Notes under the pieces: model-generated
Told to the model about the DNA's origin: nothing
The model's input: only the letters and a program-made list of their open reading frames with translations
The model's database searches: none
Made by a program: the position numbers and the translations under genes
NCBI RefSeq assembly: GCF_032878975.1
Contig: NZ_CP043875.1
Location: 922,370 to 986,369, forward strand
Direction of reading: 5' to 3'
From: Methanoplanus sp. FWC-SCC4
Lineage (GTDB): Archaea > Halobacteriota > Methanomicrobia > Methanomicrobiales > Methanomicrobiaceae
Length of the DNA: 64,000 nucleotides
Shown: in pieces, positions 1 through 9,853 of the stretch
Layout: each line of letters begins with the position of its first letter
Position numbering within the stretch: the stretch's first letter is position 1

Positions 1-240
1 ACATGATAAAAATTTTCAAGGAGAGGTATTATTTTCTTATAATCATCATACCTTGCGTGGATGAGAATTTTTTTCATATACAATGATTGATGGTATAAAA
101 TATCTATTTTATGTGAGCATGACACTTACCGTATAATTTCATAAATATCCGGATAATTTTAAACAGGGTAAATATTGGTCCGGGGATGTGTATACTCTAA
201 AAAATGATTATAAATCTCTGATTTCATTATAGAGGTTTAA

Positions 241-1662
241 TTAATTATAGGTAGATATTTTATAATAAAAGAATTTATTGCCAATCCCATGAATTTCTGC
301 CGGACTGAACTTTAGTTCACTCAATATACAGATATGAAGAATTATATCAAGCAGAATTATAAGTTCGGCTATCATTTCTTTGTCCGGAGGATTGTTAATC
401 ATGTGAATGTCCCTGTGAACAATAAAATTCCTGGCCGAAGACACGTTTTTTGAAAAATTTTCAAAATCTTTTATGTATTCTGACATGTAGCCGGAATGGT
501 AGTTTAAAATATCAAAAATTCTGTTTTCAAAATTGAGACGGTTTCCAAACTTTAATGTGCTCATTATCGACTCCCTTACTTTTTTTGGGAATACATTTTG
601 TTTTTGAAGAGCCTTTTTGACACTATTCATTCTGTTTTTGTATTCTTCCGGATTTATAACATAATTCTTAAATTTTCCTGAAACTCTGTGATATAATTCA
701 AGGGACTGGCATAATGCCAGAAATATGTTCTCCGGAATTCCTTTTGAATAAAAAGTGCTCTCAAAATACAGATCAATAAGGGCGGAATATTTCTTTGAAA
801 AATCAAACCATAAGTTCAGTTTCTCTTCAAAGTTTTCGGAGATATCCATAAACGGTGTAAGATATGGAATTTCAGAAATGGTTTTTGAATTATTAAAACC
901 CATGATGCGTGAATTAAGAAGATAAATTTTAGAACCGGATTTTATTTTTTTACCAACATATTCCGAAAGAAGCGGATTTTTTTCACGGATGGCATATATA
1001 TCTGTTGCATAAACGGGGAATGAGATGAAAAAACTGAAAAAATTCTGGATAACAGTAAGATCTTTAATTATTTCAGATAATTCTTTTAGAGACGGATAAT
1101 TTATTTTAATGTCCGGATTTTCATTTAAAGTAAGATTTTTTATGCCGGTTATTTCATGATTTAATTTGATAGCAATTTCAAATTGGTTTTTTATGTTATA
1201 TGTTAAAGAACCTGATTTATATTTATCACTCTTTAGATTGTTTTCTTTTATCAAGTCCTCTGAATAGTTAAACCACCTGTTTACGTGCTCAAAATTTACG
1301 CTGACAGAATCAAAAGAGATATCCTCTTTCTTCAAAAAAATTTCCCCGTCTATTACGATATCAGAGGTATACAGGAATCCTTTTCTTAAGCCTGAATAAA
1401 TACCGGATTTTATAAAACCTGATTCAACAAGAGTAATCTGACTACTGTTGTTTCCTTTTCCGGTGATTATCGGATAAAAATTCTGTTTTGCAATTTCCCT
1501 GAAAAGATAGACCTGGCGTTTTTTTGCAATTTCCTCCGGAAAAGGGTTTTTTAATTCCAGAATCGCATTTTTACCGGGAGTCAGACTGAGTGTTCCTGTT
1601 ACTGGTTCATCACCCAGTCCGGGTATCTGCCATTTACCGTTTATTAATAAAGTTTCTCTCAT
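241..1662 (-). CDS. ApeA-like HEPN-domain protein (probable anti-phage RNase)
   Basis: A 473-residue protein whose layout matches ApeA: a beta-rich N-terminal half (about residues 1-190) and an all-helical C-terminal half. The C-terminal half holds the HEPN signature R-x4-H as RNFIVH at residues 411-416, inside a helix pair. HEPN proteins of this kind are metal-independent RNases, and E. coli ApeA blocks phages by abortive infection. The N-terminal half is taken as the sensor or regulator by analogy only. There is no signal peptide or membrane segment, so it should be cytosolic. It stands alone in very AT-rich DNA at the window edge, separated by about 200 bp from pycA, which reads the same way. 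No strong ribosome site precedes the ATG. Family assignment is by eye; function is inferred. Confidence 0.68.
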   Translation of the reverse strand: MRETLLINGKWQIPGLGDEPVTGTLSLTPGKNAILELKNPFPEEIAKKRQVYLFREIAKQNFYPIITGKGNNSSQITLVESGFIKSGIYSGLRKGFLYTSDIVIDGEIFLKKEDISFDSVSVNFEHVNRWFNYSEDLIKENNLKSDKYKSGSLTYNIKNQFEIAIKLNHEITGIKNLTLNENPDIKINYPSLKELSEIIKDLTVIQNFFSFFISFPVYATDIYAIREKNPLLSEYVGKKIKSGSKIYLLNSRIMGFNNSKTISEIPYLTPFMDISENFEEKLNLWFDFSKKYSALIDLYFESTFYSKGIPENIFLALCQSLELYHRVSGKFKNYVINPEEYKNRMNSVKKALQKQNVFPKKVRESIMSTLKFGNRLNFENRIFDILNYHSGYMSEYIKDFENFSKNVSSARNFIVHRDIHMINNPPDKEMIAELIILLDIILHICILSELKFSPAEIHGIGNKFFYYKISTYN

Positions 1663-1859
1663 TTTATCTCTGAAATATGAACCGGCTGTTTTTTGTTTAT
1701 AGTATAGCAGAAGTATTAATATTAATTATTAAAAATACTCATAAATCAAAAATTATCATTAAAAAATAATTATTGATAAGAGGTCTGATTCTAAAAAGGG
1801 ATTAATATTTAGTATTGATTTTTAATTAGCCTGAGATTGAATAAAAAATATTCTGGATT

Positions 1860-3341
1860 TCAGGAATTATTTTTTTGTGACTGAATGTATACATTAACTG
1901 CGGCAGTAATTGCTGCGGCTTCTTTACCATGTCTTAGAGATTCTGCAAGGTTTTGCATTCTTGTCTCTTCTTCACGAAGATAACGTCCCAGACTGTTTTT
2001 GATATGTTCTTCTTTTAGAAAATGCGTGTGAGTATTCCCTGCGACGAATTCTTTGTTATTCATAATTGCATGGTGAAGAGGCAATGTTGTCCTTACACCA
2101 AGAATTACATATTCATATATCGCCCTTCTCATTCTTTCAATTGATTCCTGCCTGTCAACACCCCATGAACAGAGCTTTGAAATCATCGAATCATACATTG
2201 GAGGAATTGAGTACCCCATATGGATACCGGAATCCACTCTTATTCCCGGACCGCCCGGCGATCTGTACCTGACTATCTTACCTGGATCGGCTGTGAAATT
2301 ATTAAGTGGATCTTCGGCATTAATGCGGCACTCAATTGCATGTCCGTGTAAATTTATGTCTTCCTGTGAAAGTGAGAGCTCTTCTCCGGCGGCTACTTTT
2401 ATCTGCTGGCGCACAAGATCAATACCGGTAATCATTTCGGTTACGGTATGCTCCACCTGGAGACGGGTGTTCATTTCCATGAAATAATATTCCCCGTCTG
2501 AGTAAAGGAATTCAACAGTGCCTGCATTATAATATCCCGATACTTCAGCCACTTTAAGTGCTGATTGCGACATCTTTTCACGGAGTTCATCGGTCATAAT
2601 CGGACATGGAGCTTCTTCAACAAGTTTTTGATGTCTTCTTTGAATCGAGCATTCCCTGTCATAGAGATGTACTCTGTTGCCCTGCTGATCACAAAGAACC
2701 TGAAATTCTATATGGCGTGGTTTAACCAGATATTTTTCAATGAACACTGTTGAGTCACCAAATGCGGATTTGGCAATTCTCATTCCTTTCTCGATAGCCT
2801 CTTCAAGTTCTGCCTCGCTTTCGACTATCTGCATTCCAATACCTCCGCCGCCTGCACTGGCCTTGACAATGACAGGATATCCAATATTTCCGGCTATCTT
2901 TTTTGCGTCATCAACAGAGGTTACACCATCAGGAGTATATGGCAGAACCGGGACGCCTGCTTTTTCCATCATGTGTTTGGAGCCAAGCTTTGATCCCATC
3001 TCTTCAATGCATTTCCAGGAAGGTCCGATGAAAGTAATTCCCTCCTCTTCGCAGAGTTTTGCAAATTCAGAATTTTCAGCTAGAAAACCGTACCCCGGGT
3101 GGATGGCCTCGGCACCGGACTGTAATGCTGTTTTGATGATTTTATCCTTGTTGAGATAGCTTTTGGAAGGGTGTGCTTCTCCCACAAGGTATGCTTCATC
3201 TGCATATTTCACATGGAGTGAATTTTTATCCGGTTCTGAATATATGGCTACAGTTTCTATACCCAGTTCTCTGCATGCCCTCATTACACGGATTGCAATT
3301 TCGCCGCGGTTTGCTATGAGTATTTTATTGAAGTACTTCAT
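1860..3341 (-). CDS. pycA: Pyruvate carboxylase subunit A (biotin carboxylase)
   Basis: This 493-residue protein is a biotin carboxylase of the ATP-grasp family. It uses ATP and bicarbonate to carboxylate the biotin carried by PycB. The N-terminus [14 protein letters not shown], the glycine-rich ATP loop [11 protein letters not shown] (about residue 161) and the active-site stretch [14 protein letters not shown] (about 290) are all present. Length is as expected for the separate archaeal subunit. The start codon overlaps the pycB stop by 4 bp (ATGA), and a GGTGAT ribosome site sits inside the end of pycB, so the two are translationally coupled. In methanogens the complex makes oxaloacetate for the incomplete TCA pathway. 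The close relative acetyl-CoA carboxylase subunit is unlikely given the pycB partner. Confidence 0.95.
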   Translation of the reverse strand: MKYFNKILIANRGEIAIRVMRACRELGIETVAIYSEPDKNSLHVKYADEAYLVGEAHPSKSYLNKDKIIKTALQSGAEAIHPGYGFLAENSEFAKLCEEEGITFIGPSWKCIEEMGSKLGSKHMMEKAGVPVLPYTPDGVTSVDDAKKIAGNIGYPVIVKASAGGGGIGMQIVESEAELEEAIEKGMRIAKSAFGDSTVFIEKYLVKPRHIEFQVLCDQQGNRVHLYDRECSIQRRHQKLVEEAPCPIMTDELREKMSQSALKVAEVSGYYNAGTVEFLYSDGEYYFMEMNTRLQVEHTVTEMITGIDLVRQQIKVAAGEELSLSQEDINLHGHAIECRINAEDPLNNFTADPGKIVRYRSPGGPGIRVDSGIHMGYSIPPMYDSMISKLCSWGVDRQESIERMRRAIYEYVILGVRTTLPLHHAIMNNKEFVAGNTHTHFLKEEHIKNSLGRYLREEETRMQNLAESLRHGKEAAAITAAVNVYIQSQKNNS

Positions 3342-5074
3342 TCAATCACCAGCAAAACGTCTCCGTTCTGCACAGTGTCGCCAGCATCGACAAAAATCTG
3401 AGTTACTTTGCCGTTCTTTGCTGACTTAATCGGGTTTTCCATCTTCATCGCCTCAAGGACAACAAGAGTGTCTCCCTCTTTAACCTGTGCACCAACATTG
3501 GTCTCAATTTTCAGTACCATGCCCTGCATATTGCTTTTAACTCCGCCTTTAATATCACGCGGAATCTTTTTTGCTCCAACAGATGCAGAGGACTCGACTG
3601 CGCTGCCTTCAACAGACAGAATACGTACCGCAAAGATTTCACCGTCAACTTCAACCTCCATACAGCTTGGTATATCGGCAACCGATGGTGCAGCATGTGT
3701 GGATTTCTTTGGTATGAGCTCCGGTTTTCTTTCGCCTTTTAAAAATGACGGGGCAATCGCAGGATATAGGATGTATGTCAGAATGTCTTCATCCTTTTTG
3801 ACAATGCCTTTTTCACGTGCTTCCTCTGCCATTTTCTCATAAATCGGGCCGAGAAGATCTCCCGGACGGCCTGTGAACGGTTCTTCATCTCCGATTATCT
3901 TAACCATTATTTCCTTTGAGATGAGTCCCGGAGCCTTTCCATAAAGACCTCGAACGTAATCTTTTACTTCCTGAGTTACGTTTGAGTATCTTTCACCGCC
4001 CATTAACACATTCAATACAGCCTGTGTTCCGACAATCTGACTGGTGGGTGTAACAAGAGGAGGATATCCGAGATCTTTTCTTACGTGAGGAATTTCCTTG
4101 TGAACTGCTTCAAGTTTATCAAGAGCGTTCTGTTCTTTTAATTGTGAAACAAGGTTTGATATCATACCGCCCGGAAGCTGGTATATAAGGACATCACTGT
4201 CAATTCTTTCAGATATAGGATCAATGAGACCTTCGTATTTATCCCTTACAAGCAGACATTTATTTTTTACTTCGCGAAGGGCCATTAGATCAATGCCTGT
4301 ATCATGAACAGTTCCTTTAAGACTTGCGACAACACTTTCAGTTGCGGGTTGTGAAGTTCCCATTGCAAAAGGCGACATTGCGGTGTCAAGGATGTCAACA
4401 CCTGCATCAATTGCTGCCTGATAACTCATTAAAGAGATACCGCTTGTTGAGTGTGAATGAAGGTTTACCGGAATATCGATGGCATCTTTAATCCCTGCTA
4501 CAAGTTCGGATGCAGCATTGGGCATAATTAGTCCTGCCATATCTTTTATGCATATTGAATCGCTTCCTTTTGAGTAAAGCTCTTCTGCAAATTTTATGAA
4601 TTTTTCATTTGAATGGACAGGGCTTGTTGTATAGCTGATGGTGCCCTGAAGGTGTGCGCCGATATCCTTTACAACTTCCATTGACTTTTCCATATTCCTG
4701 ATATCATTAAGTGCATCAAAAACACGGAAAATCTCCACACCATTTTTGCCTGCCGCTTCAATGAATTTCTCAACAACATCATCAGGATAATGTCTGTAAC
4801 CAACAAGATTCTGACCTCTTAAGAGCATCTGTATCGGAGTATTTTCCAAAACAGCTTTCAGGTCACGAAGTCTCTGCCACGGGTCATCATTTAAAAACCG
4901 GATACAGCTGTCAAATGTAGCTCCCCCCCATGCTTCTACCGAAAAAAAGCCTATTTTGTCTAATTCCCGTGCTATAGGGATCATATCCTCTGTCTTGAGG
5001 CGTGTTGCTATTAGGGACTGGTGTGCATCCCTAAGGGTAGTATCTGTTATTTTTACAGGATTAGTCACACTCAT
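3338..5074 (-). CDS. pycB: Pyruvate carboxylase subunit B (carboxyltransferase plus biotin carrier)
   Basis: The 578-residue protein transfers the carboxyl group from biotin to pyruvate, giving oxaloacetate. The N-terminal HMGL-like TIM barrel begins with the metal/active-site motif [10 protein letters not shown] (residues 11-20). A conserved carboxylase domain follows, and the last 70 or so residues form a biotinyl domain with the acceptor lysine in LEAMKMENP. It is first in the pycB-pycA pair and has a strong ribosome site, AGGAGGTAC, 5 nt before the ATG. Biotin transporter genes and birA lie just upstream on the same strand, which fits a shared biotin-dependent role. Sodium-pump oxaloacetate decarboxylase alpha has the same architecture, but no beta or gamma subunit is nearby. 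Confidence 0.95.
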   Translation of the reverse strand: MSVTNPVKITDTTLRDAHQSLIATRLKTEDMIPIARELDKIGFFSVEAWGGATFDSCIRFLNDDPWQRLRDLKAVLENTPIQMLLRGQNLVGYRHYPDDVVEKFIEAAGKNGVEIFRVFDALNDIRNMEKSMEVVKDIGAHLQGTISYTTSPVHSNEKFIKFAEELYSKGSDSICIKDMAGLIMPNAASELVAGIKDAIDIPVNLHSHSTSGISLMSYQAAIDAGVDILDTAMSPFAMGTSQPATESVVASLKGTVHDTGIDLMALREVKNKCLLVRDKYEGLIDPISERIDSDVLIYQLPGGMISNLVSQLKEQNALDKLEAVHKEIPHVRKDLGYPPLVTPTSQIVGTQAVLNVLMGGERYSNVTQEVKDYVRGLYGKAPGLISKEIMVKIIGDEEPFTGRPGDLLGPIYEKMAEEAREKGIVKKDEDILTYILYPAIAPSFLKGERKPELIPKKSTHAAPSVADIPSCMEVEVDGEIFAVRILSVEGSAVESSASVGAKKIPRDIKGGVKSNMQGMVLKIETNVGAQVKEGDTLVVLEAMKMENPIKSAKNGKVTQIFVDAGDTVQNGDVLLVIE

Positions 5075-5106
5075 AAAGTACCTCCTCTTCTTCTGGGGGC
5101 ATAAAT

Positions 5107-5118
5107 ATTGTTCACAAT
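5107..5118. promoter_or_regulatory. Palindrome in the pycB promoter region
   Basis: ATTGT-TC-ACAAT is a perfect 5-bp inverted repeat with a 2-nt spacer, about 35 bp upstream of the pycB start. It is next to an AT-rich box (AATATTTATG on the coding strand) that could be the TATA element. The place fits an operator, possibly for BirA, whose gene is nearby and carries a DNA-binding domain. I found no matching copy before bioY, so the link to BirA is a guess. Confidence 0.28.
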
Positions 5119-5154
5119 TGCAATTATTCAGCTTCTAATAATTTCGCCTCCGAA

Positions 5155-5796
5155 CTATAAATATCTCACTAACTCAAAAAGAGACAATAATAATATTCCA
5201 ATTGAAAAAATTAAGGAAAGAAGGTCTTTTTTTGTTGTATTGAACTTTGTGCGCAGGGTACCTCCTAATGTATATCCACGTAGTGCAAGGATTTTACCAT
5301 GCTCGCCTGATTCTCTTAATAGCCATATTAAAATATTACCCATTACAGGAATTATTTCAGCCATTCCAAATTTATTTTTTTTAAGAATTACGGCAATTTT
5401 GGCCCTTTTATAATCCTGTGAAATTTTTCGGATCTGAATTAAAGACATTTCGGATACGAGGCCAAGTTCAAATCCCCGTTTTTCTCCCAAAGCCCATGTA
5501 AGAACATTGAGCATATCTCCAGTCTGGATTTCTGTATAAGCCCATCCTGCAATCAGAAGAATAACGGACATTTTTACGAAATATGACAATCCGTCTCCTT
5601 CCCCGATAATCAGTATCAGTGACACAGCCCCTGTCATAACCAAAAGCCCTGTGAAAAGTTTTGGTGAAGGAATGGATTTTTGTCTTTTTGAAAATAGGAT
5701 CCACCATATAAACACCATTGCAGAGCCCGGAGTTCCTGTAAAGGCTGACAGGGAAAGCATTATTGTTGATGCTATTCTTATTCTTGCATCCTGCAT
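5155..5796 (-). CDS. Energy-coupling factor transporter membrane subunit (EcfT/BioN)
   Basis: A 213-residue membrane protein with about five hydrophobic segments, in the position expected for the T subunit of an ECF vitamin transporter. It couples the two ATPases to the substrate-binding BioY protein. The start of family similarity is loose, as is usual for EcfT; a charged stretch near residues 120-145 could hold the coupling helices that contact the ATPases. It overlaps the upstream ATPase gene by 19 bp and is last in the bioY-ecfA-ecfA-ecfT run. Biotin is the likely substrate because bioY leads the operon. Confidence 0.78.
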   Translation of the reverse strand: MQDARIRIASTIMLSLSAFTGTPGSAMVFIWWILFSKRQKSIPSPKLFTGLLVMTGAVSLILIIGEGDGLSYFVKMSVILLIAGWAYTEIQTGDMLNVLTWALGEKRGFELGLVSEMSLIQIRKISQDYKRAKIAVILKKNKFGMAEIIPVMGNILIWLLRESGEHGKILALRGYTLGGTLRTKFNTTKKDLLSLIFSIGILLLSLFELVRYL

Positions 5797-6485
5797 AGGG
5801 CCTCCAGAGTATCTTCAAATCTTATATTCTCAGGTGATGCTCCTTTTTCATGGGCAAATTTCAGGTATTCCGGAGCATTCTTCCATTTATCCAGTGAATC
5901 CGGAACTTTACCTATAAAATTTAATTTTCCTTTGGATATTTCCCATATGTAATCAGCTTTTGGAAGAACTGCCTGTTCATGAGTAAAAATAATTATCAGT
6001 TTGTCAGCATAATTCAGATTTTTAGTGAATCTTTTTTTCCATAATACATCCAGACTGCTGAAAGGTTCATCCAGAAGCAAAAGATCGAAGGGTTTTGATA
6101 AGACACAGGCCAGATGAAGACGCTTTAGTTCTCCTCTTGAGAGGTTCATCGGGTCTTCATTTCCCCTGCCTTGTAACTCCGCGGTTTTGAGAATTTCTAA
6201 AGGGGAAAGATCCCATGATTTTATTTCAGATTCAATTTTTGTTTTGGTGAGGTGGTATTCGGGAAACTGCATTGAAAGCATTTTTTTTTCAATTCCATAA
6301 GTTGATATTGTCCCCGAGTCCGGATTAAGAAACCCGGAGAGTATCATTGAAAGAGTTGTTTTTCCAGAACCAATTTTGCCCGTTACAATATGAATTCCGC
6401 TTTTAAATATGCCATTAGCCTCAAGCGAGAAATTTCCTCTTTTGATTGATATATTGTTAAGGGAGAGTTCAGGCAAATTCTTCAA
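5778..6485 (-). CDS. ECF transporter ATP-binding protein (second EcfA)
   Basis: A 235-residue ABC ATPase. The Walker A loop GKIGSGKTT lies at about residue 37, the signature LSRGELKRLHLA at about 114 and Walker B LLLLDEPFSSLD just after. The signature has R in place of the usual second G (LSGGE), as in some EcfA' subunits. It pairs with the ATPase encoded just upstream, overlapping it by 17 bp, to power biotin uptake through BioY and EcfT. Confidence 0.85.
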   Translation of the reverse strand: MKNLPELSLNNISIKRGNFSLEANGIFKSGIHIVTGKIGSGKTTLSMILSGFLNPDSGTISTYGIEKKMLSMQFPEYHLTKTKIESEIKSWDLSPLEILKTAELQGRGNEDPMNLSRGELKRLHLACVLSKPFDLLLLDEPFSSLDVLWKKRFTKNLNYADKLIIIFTHEQAVLPKADYIWEISKGKLNFIGKVPDSLDKWKNAPEYLKFAHEKGASPENIRFEDTLEALCRMQE

Positions 6486-7149
6486 GCCTCCTTTTATGAG
6501 GATAAAAGCAGGTATTTTTTAATTTTTCAAATACAAAATCCGGTTTACCATAAATTTCAATATTTCCTTTTTGGAGGAATAATACATAATCTGATTCATA
6601 AGCTGTATTCATATCCTGGGTGCAGTGTATTATGTGGGATATCTCTGAAATTCCACATAAAATATTTTTTAGTTCATTGTTTGTCTCAAAATCCAGATGT
6701 GAATCAGTTTCATCCAATACCAGAATTTCAGGTTTCATTACAAGGGCTGTTGCCAGTGAGACAAATGTTTTTTCTCCGCCGGAAAGATCAGTTGTCCGCC
6801 TGTTTAGAATATTTGCAATTCCAAGAGTCTTAGAGGTATTTTGAACAATTGTTTCAATTTCTTTGGATGGATAGTGTGAGAATCTAAGGGGAGATGCGAT
6901 CTCATTGAATACATTTTCAAAAATAATATTTCTGTCAGGAAATTCAGAAACGTAGCCAACATTTATGCTGCGAATATTTTTATTATCTATTGTGATTTTT
7001 CCTGCATCAGGACGTTCTATTCCGGAGCATAGCTTTAGGAGAGTACTTTTGCCACTGCCGTTTTCGCCGGTTACACAGCAATAGCCCTCCGGGATTAAAA
7101 GGCTGTTGACTGAGAGAATTTTGTGTTTTAGACCTGTAATTTCAATCAT
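6469..7149 (-). CDS. ECF transporter ATP-binding protein (first EcfA)
   Basis: A 226-residue ABC ATPase with Walker A GENGSGKST (about residue 29), signature LSGGEKTFVSLA and Walker B EILVLDETDSHLD. The residue after the catalytic glutamate is threonine rather than the common proline. The ATG overlaps the bioY stop by 4 bp, so it is translated with bioY. With its downstream neighbour it forms the ATPase pair of a biotin ECF transporter. Confidence 0.86.
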   Translation of the reverse strand: MIEITGLKHKILSVNSLLIPEGYCCVTGENGSGKSTLLKLCSGIERPDAGKITIDNKNIRSINVGYVSEFPDRNIIFENVFNEIASPLRFSHYPSKEIETIVQNTSKTLGIANILNRRTTDLSGGEKTFVSLATALVMKPEILVLDETDSHLDFETNNELKNILCGISEISHIIHCTQDMNTAYESDYVLFLQKGNIEIYGKPDFVFEKLKNTCFYPHKRRLEEFA

Positions 7150-7697
7150 TTGTTTTCGTTAATTCTTTCTCCGATGATATACGCAGCAGCTGTCTTAATT
7201 ATGTCGCCGGGTATGAACGGGAGAACACCAATTAAAAAAGCCTGTCCAAATGTCATTGAAGTGGATACAAAAAGCCATAAGACGCCAAAAATTGCAATTA
7301 TTGCTGTTCCTGCAAAAAGACCTGCTATTCTTGTTAATTTTTTATCATTTTCATAGATTACACCAACAACCGCCGCTGCTGCAACAAATCCGATTAGATA
7401 ACCTCCCGTAGGTCCTAAAAGAACACCCGGACCCGATGTAAACTGATGAAATACAGGAAGGCCGATTGTTCCGAGGATTACATAAAGCAGAACGGGAATT
7501 ATTGCATATCTCTTCATTATGCATCCTGCAAGAAGAACAAAAAGAGTCTGCATTGTTATAGGGACAGGAAACATTGGTATTTGTATATAGCTTCCAATAG
7601 AGATCAGAGCAATAAACAGAGCTGTTTGTGATATTATTTTTGTTCGATTTTCGTCGCCGTACATTATGTCAACCACTCTTTTATTTTGGGTTGACAT
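7146..7697 (-). CDS. bioY: Biotin transporter substrate-binding subunit BioY
   Basis: This 183-residue integral membrane protein carries the BioY pattern: PVPITMQTLFVLLAG after the first helix and LLGPTGGYLIGF mid-protein, with about six membrane helices. BioY binds biotin and is the S component of an ECF transporter. It heads an operon with two ATPases and a T subunit, all overlapping. No clear ribosome site lies before the ATG used here. An internal ATG at codon 12 is a possible alternative start. Confidence 0.92.
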   Translation of the reverse strand: MSTQNKRVVDIMYGDENRTKIISQTALFIALISIGSYIQIPMFPVPITMQTLFVLLAGCIMKRYAIIPVLLYVILGTIGLPVFHQFTSGPGVLLGPTGGYLIGFVAAAAVVGVIYENDKKLTRIAGLFAGTAIIAIFGVLWLFVSTSMTFGQAFLIGVLPFIPGDIIKTAAAYIIGERINENK

Positions 7698-7823
7698 AAT
7701 ATGATTTTTTTAATTTAAAAGAATTTCTGATATTGTTTATTTGAGAAAAATGCAAAATATCCTGCAAGTTTAAAAAAATAAATTTTTAGTTAGACAATAA
7801 TTTGGTAAAAAACAAATTTATTT

Positions 7824-8807
7824 TTATTGTACCGGAGTACAGTCTCCGGAGATTACTCTTTCAATCATTCCGTTGTCCTTTTTCACAATCAGAGCACCGT
7901 ATTCATCAAGATCAATTGCCTCTCCCTCAAAACTTTTTCTGGGGGTTGTAATCCGGACTCTTTTTTCAAGAGTAAGTGACAGACTCTTCCATTCATGAAC
8001 AATTGATTCGAACTCGCCCTCTTCAATCATCTCATATCTTCTTTCAAATTCACGAAGGACAGTTGCAAAAAATTCTGCTCTGTTAATATCCTCTCCGTTT
8101 TCGACACTAATGGAAGTTACCGGTGTTTTCATTCCGCCCTGAAGATCCTCGGGCTTTACATTTGCATCAATACCTATTCCAAGAAGGCAATAATGAATCT
8201 GATCCGCTTCTGCTGAAAGTTCCAACAGTATACCTGAAACTTTACTGTCGCCGATATAGATGTCGTTTGGCCATTTTATTAATGCTCCAATGTCAAACAT
8301 TCTTCGGATTGCCCTTGCAACAGCTATTGATCCTGCCATTGTAACAAAGAAAAGTCTGTCAATTGGAACATTTGGCTTTATGATTATGGTTGTCCATATG
8401 CCACCCTTTGGGGAGAACCATGCACGCCCCAGACGTCCCACACCTCCGGTCTGTTCCTCGGCAACGAGTACTGTACCGTTCAGATTTTTTGGATCTTCGT
8501 TGGAACATAAATCCTTTGCAACCCATGTCGTGGAAGGCGTACTCTCAAAATAACGAATATCACGGCCGATAAAATCGGTTTTTAGATATCTGTTAATTTC
8601 ATAGGGCAAAAGCTTTGTAGTTTTTTCGATTAGCTCGTAACCTTCGGTTCTTGAAGAATTTATTTCATATCCCATATTTTTAAGCTCGTTAATCTGCTTC
8701 CATACTGCTGATCTGGTTATCCCCAGGATATTGCTTATTTCTTCACCTGATACTGGGGATTTTTTTTCTTCGAGAATTTTTAAGATTTTTTCTGCAGTTT
8801 TATTCAT
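7824..8807 (-). CDS. birA: Biotin-protein ligase with N-terminal repressor domain (BirA)
   Basis: The protein joins biotin to its carrier lysine, here most likely in PycB, via biotinyl-AMP. An N-terminal winged helix-turn-helix (about residues 1-60, with SGEEISNILGITRSAVWKQI) precedes the ligase domain, in which GGVGRLGRAW is the biotinyl-AMP loop and IKWPNDIYI a further family motif. The C-terminal SH3-like domain ends at GDCTPV. I start at the ATG at 8807 (327 residues) because AAAGGT lies 6-7 nt before it; a longer reading would run into the DUF2111 gene upstream. The HTH suggests it also represses biotin genes. Confidence 0.93.
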   Translation of the reverse strand: MNKTAEKILKILEEKKSPVSGEEISNILGITRSAVWKQINELKNMGYEINSSRTEGYELIEKTTKLLPYEINRYLKTDFIGRDIRYFESTPSTTWVAKDLCSNEDPKNLNGTVLVAEEQTGGVGRLGRAWFSPKGGIWTTIIIKPNVPIDRLFFVTMAGSIAVARAIRRMFDIGALIKWPNDIYIGDSKVSGILLELSAEADQIHYCLLGIGIDANVKPEDLQGGMKTPVTSISVENGEDINRAEFFATVLREFERRYEMIEEGEFESIVHEWKSLSLTLEKRVRITTPRKSFEGEAIDLDEYGALIVKKDNGMIERVISGDCTPVQ

Positions 8808-8812
8808 ATTTA

Positions 8813-9232
8813 TTACCTTTTTGAGCCTGTTAACTCTGTAGGAAGGGGACATGGATCTTTTCCACACACCTGTTTTAATATTACAGACTGGTGTTCCATT
8901 AATGTTGCAAGATCAAAAACGCCTGCAAAATCAACTACACCAATCGAGCCGATTGCCTCACCATTATCATCTCTTATCGGTGCAACAATTACAGGTACTC
9001 CTTTGTAGGGGCCGTTTTCAGGTACTGTGTTTAAAAGGGCATTTATGTGGATTGATTCCTCTAAAACAGGACCTGTATAGTCATTATCGATCAGGTGCCC
9101 TTCTTCAATTCGTACTCCTTTTTTGTTTTTGGTTCTTGCTGTTACAGGAAGCCTCACAATCCTGTGAATTGCCATAGCAACAGGATAAAGATCGCAGGAA
9201 TCAGAGTCTGCAAATATCCTATGTTCACTCAT
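8813..9232 (-). CDS. DUF2111 family protein
   Basis: A 139-residue soluble protein of a family I know only from methanogens (DUF2111). It has the conserved run MAIHRIVRLPVTARTK near the start and the central GVPVIVAPIRDDNGEAIGSIGVVD, which looks like a small GAF/PAS-like ligand-binding fold. The gene ends 5 bp before the birA start, so the two are probably cotranscribed. Its function is unknown. A link to biotin or to the RtcB genes upstream is suggested only by position. Confidence 0.72.
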   Translation of the reverse strand: MSEHRIFADSDSCDLYPVAMAIHRIVRLPVTARTKNKKGVRIEEGHLIDNDYTGPVLEESIHINALLNTVPENGPYKGVPVIVAPIRDDNGEAIGSIGVVDFAGVFDLATLMEHQSVILKQVCGKDPCPLPTELTGSKR

Positions 9233-9268
9233 AAAAAATACTCCGGTAATATTCCATTCTTTTTTAAA

Positions 9269-9853
9269 CTAAAATAAGATTTCTGCTTCTCCGGTACAAA
9301 AATTTCTGATAAACGACCTTGAAGGGAATTCGTGTATGGAGGTTACTATGAAATAACCTTCACCGTATTTTTTCCCAATCATTATTGCTTTTCCTTCTTT
9401 TGTCTGTGCTATTACATCTGTCTGTTCATCAAAATCTGTAAAATAGCCGTCACACTCGATATTTTCTATGTTGAAATCCTCCATTATTTCTGAAAACGGG
9501 CTATTGCAGTCAATTTTAATGGGTGATCCAAAGTATTCATGAACATATTTTGTGCAAAAGGGAAGCCATTTGTAGGCCTCTTCATTTTCAGACATTGCTC
9601 CAAATGAAATGACTTTACCTCCCTTTTCTACAAATTTTCTAATTCTGTTTTCAGAAGCGCATAGTGCAGGCAGGAGCCCTGAATACATTTTATTTGCAAA
9701 ACCAGTCGGAATTACAAGGGCTACAAGTCTTCCTTTGAAGAATGGTGCCGCCATCATCTGGGGTGTAATCGAATCACAGTTTATCCCGCATTCTTCAAGG
9801 TATCTGTTAATATAGCCTTCACATTCCCATGCAATACCTGCTCTGCATTTCAT
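9269..9853 (-). CDS. Class I glutamine amidotransferase-like protein, function unknown
   Basis: A 194-residue protein that resembles the amidotransferase-like 'BPL_N' fold: a strand LVALVIPTGFA, a loop into FVEKGGKVISFGA, and a late GEGYFIVTSIHEFPSR with a histidine where the catalytic base would sit. The usual nucleophile-elbow motif GxCxG is not present, so catalysis is doubtful. Its ATG overlaps the rtcB stop by 4 bp (9850-9853), which points to translational coupling with the RNA ligase. The biotin ligase gene lies two genes downstream. Fold assignment is tentative. Confidence 0.5.
   Translation of the reverse strand: MKCRAGIAWECEGYINRYLEECGINCDSITPQMMAAPFFKGRLVALVIPTGFANKMYSGLLPALCASENRIRKFVEKGGKVISFGAMSENEEAYKWLPFCTKYVHEYFGSPIKIDCNSPFSEIMEDFNIENIECDGYFTDFDEQTDVIAQTKEGKAIMIGKKYGEGYFIVTSIHEFPSRSFIRNFCTGEAEILF

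Noticed and set aside
1-240. 27-codon frame starting at position 3 on the + strand
   Set aside because: Short, no clear promoter, and no resemblance to a known peptide; the 240-bp edge is AT-rich with nothing I can support.
5462-5490. GTTCAAATCC, resembling a tRNA T-arm
   Set aside because: Lies inside the ecfT coding frame and no acceptor stem, D-arm or anticodon arm can be folded around it.
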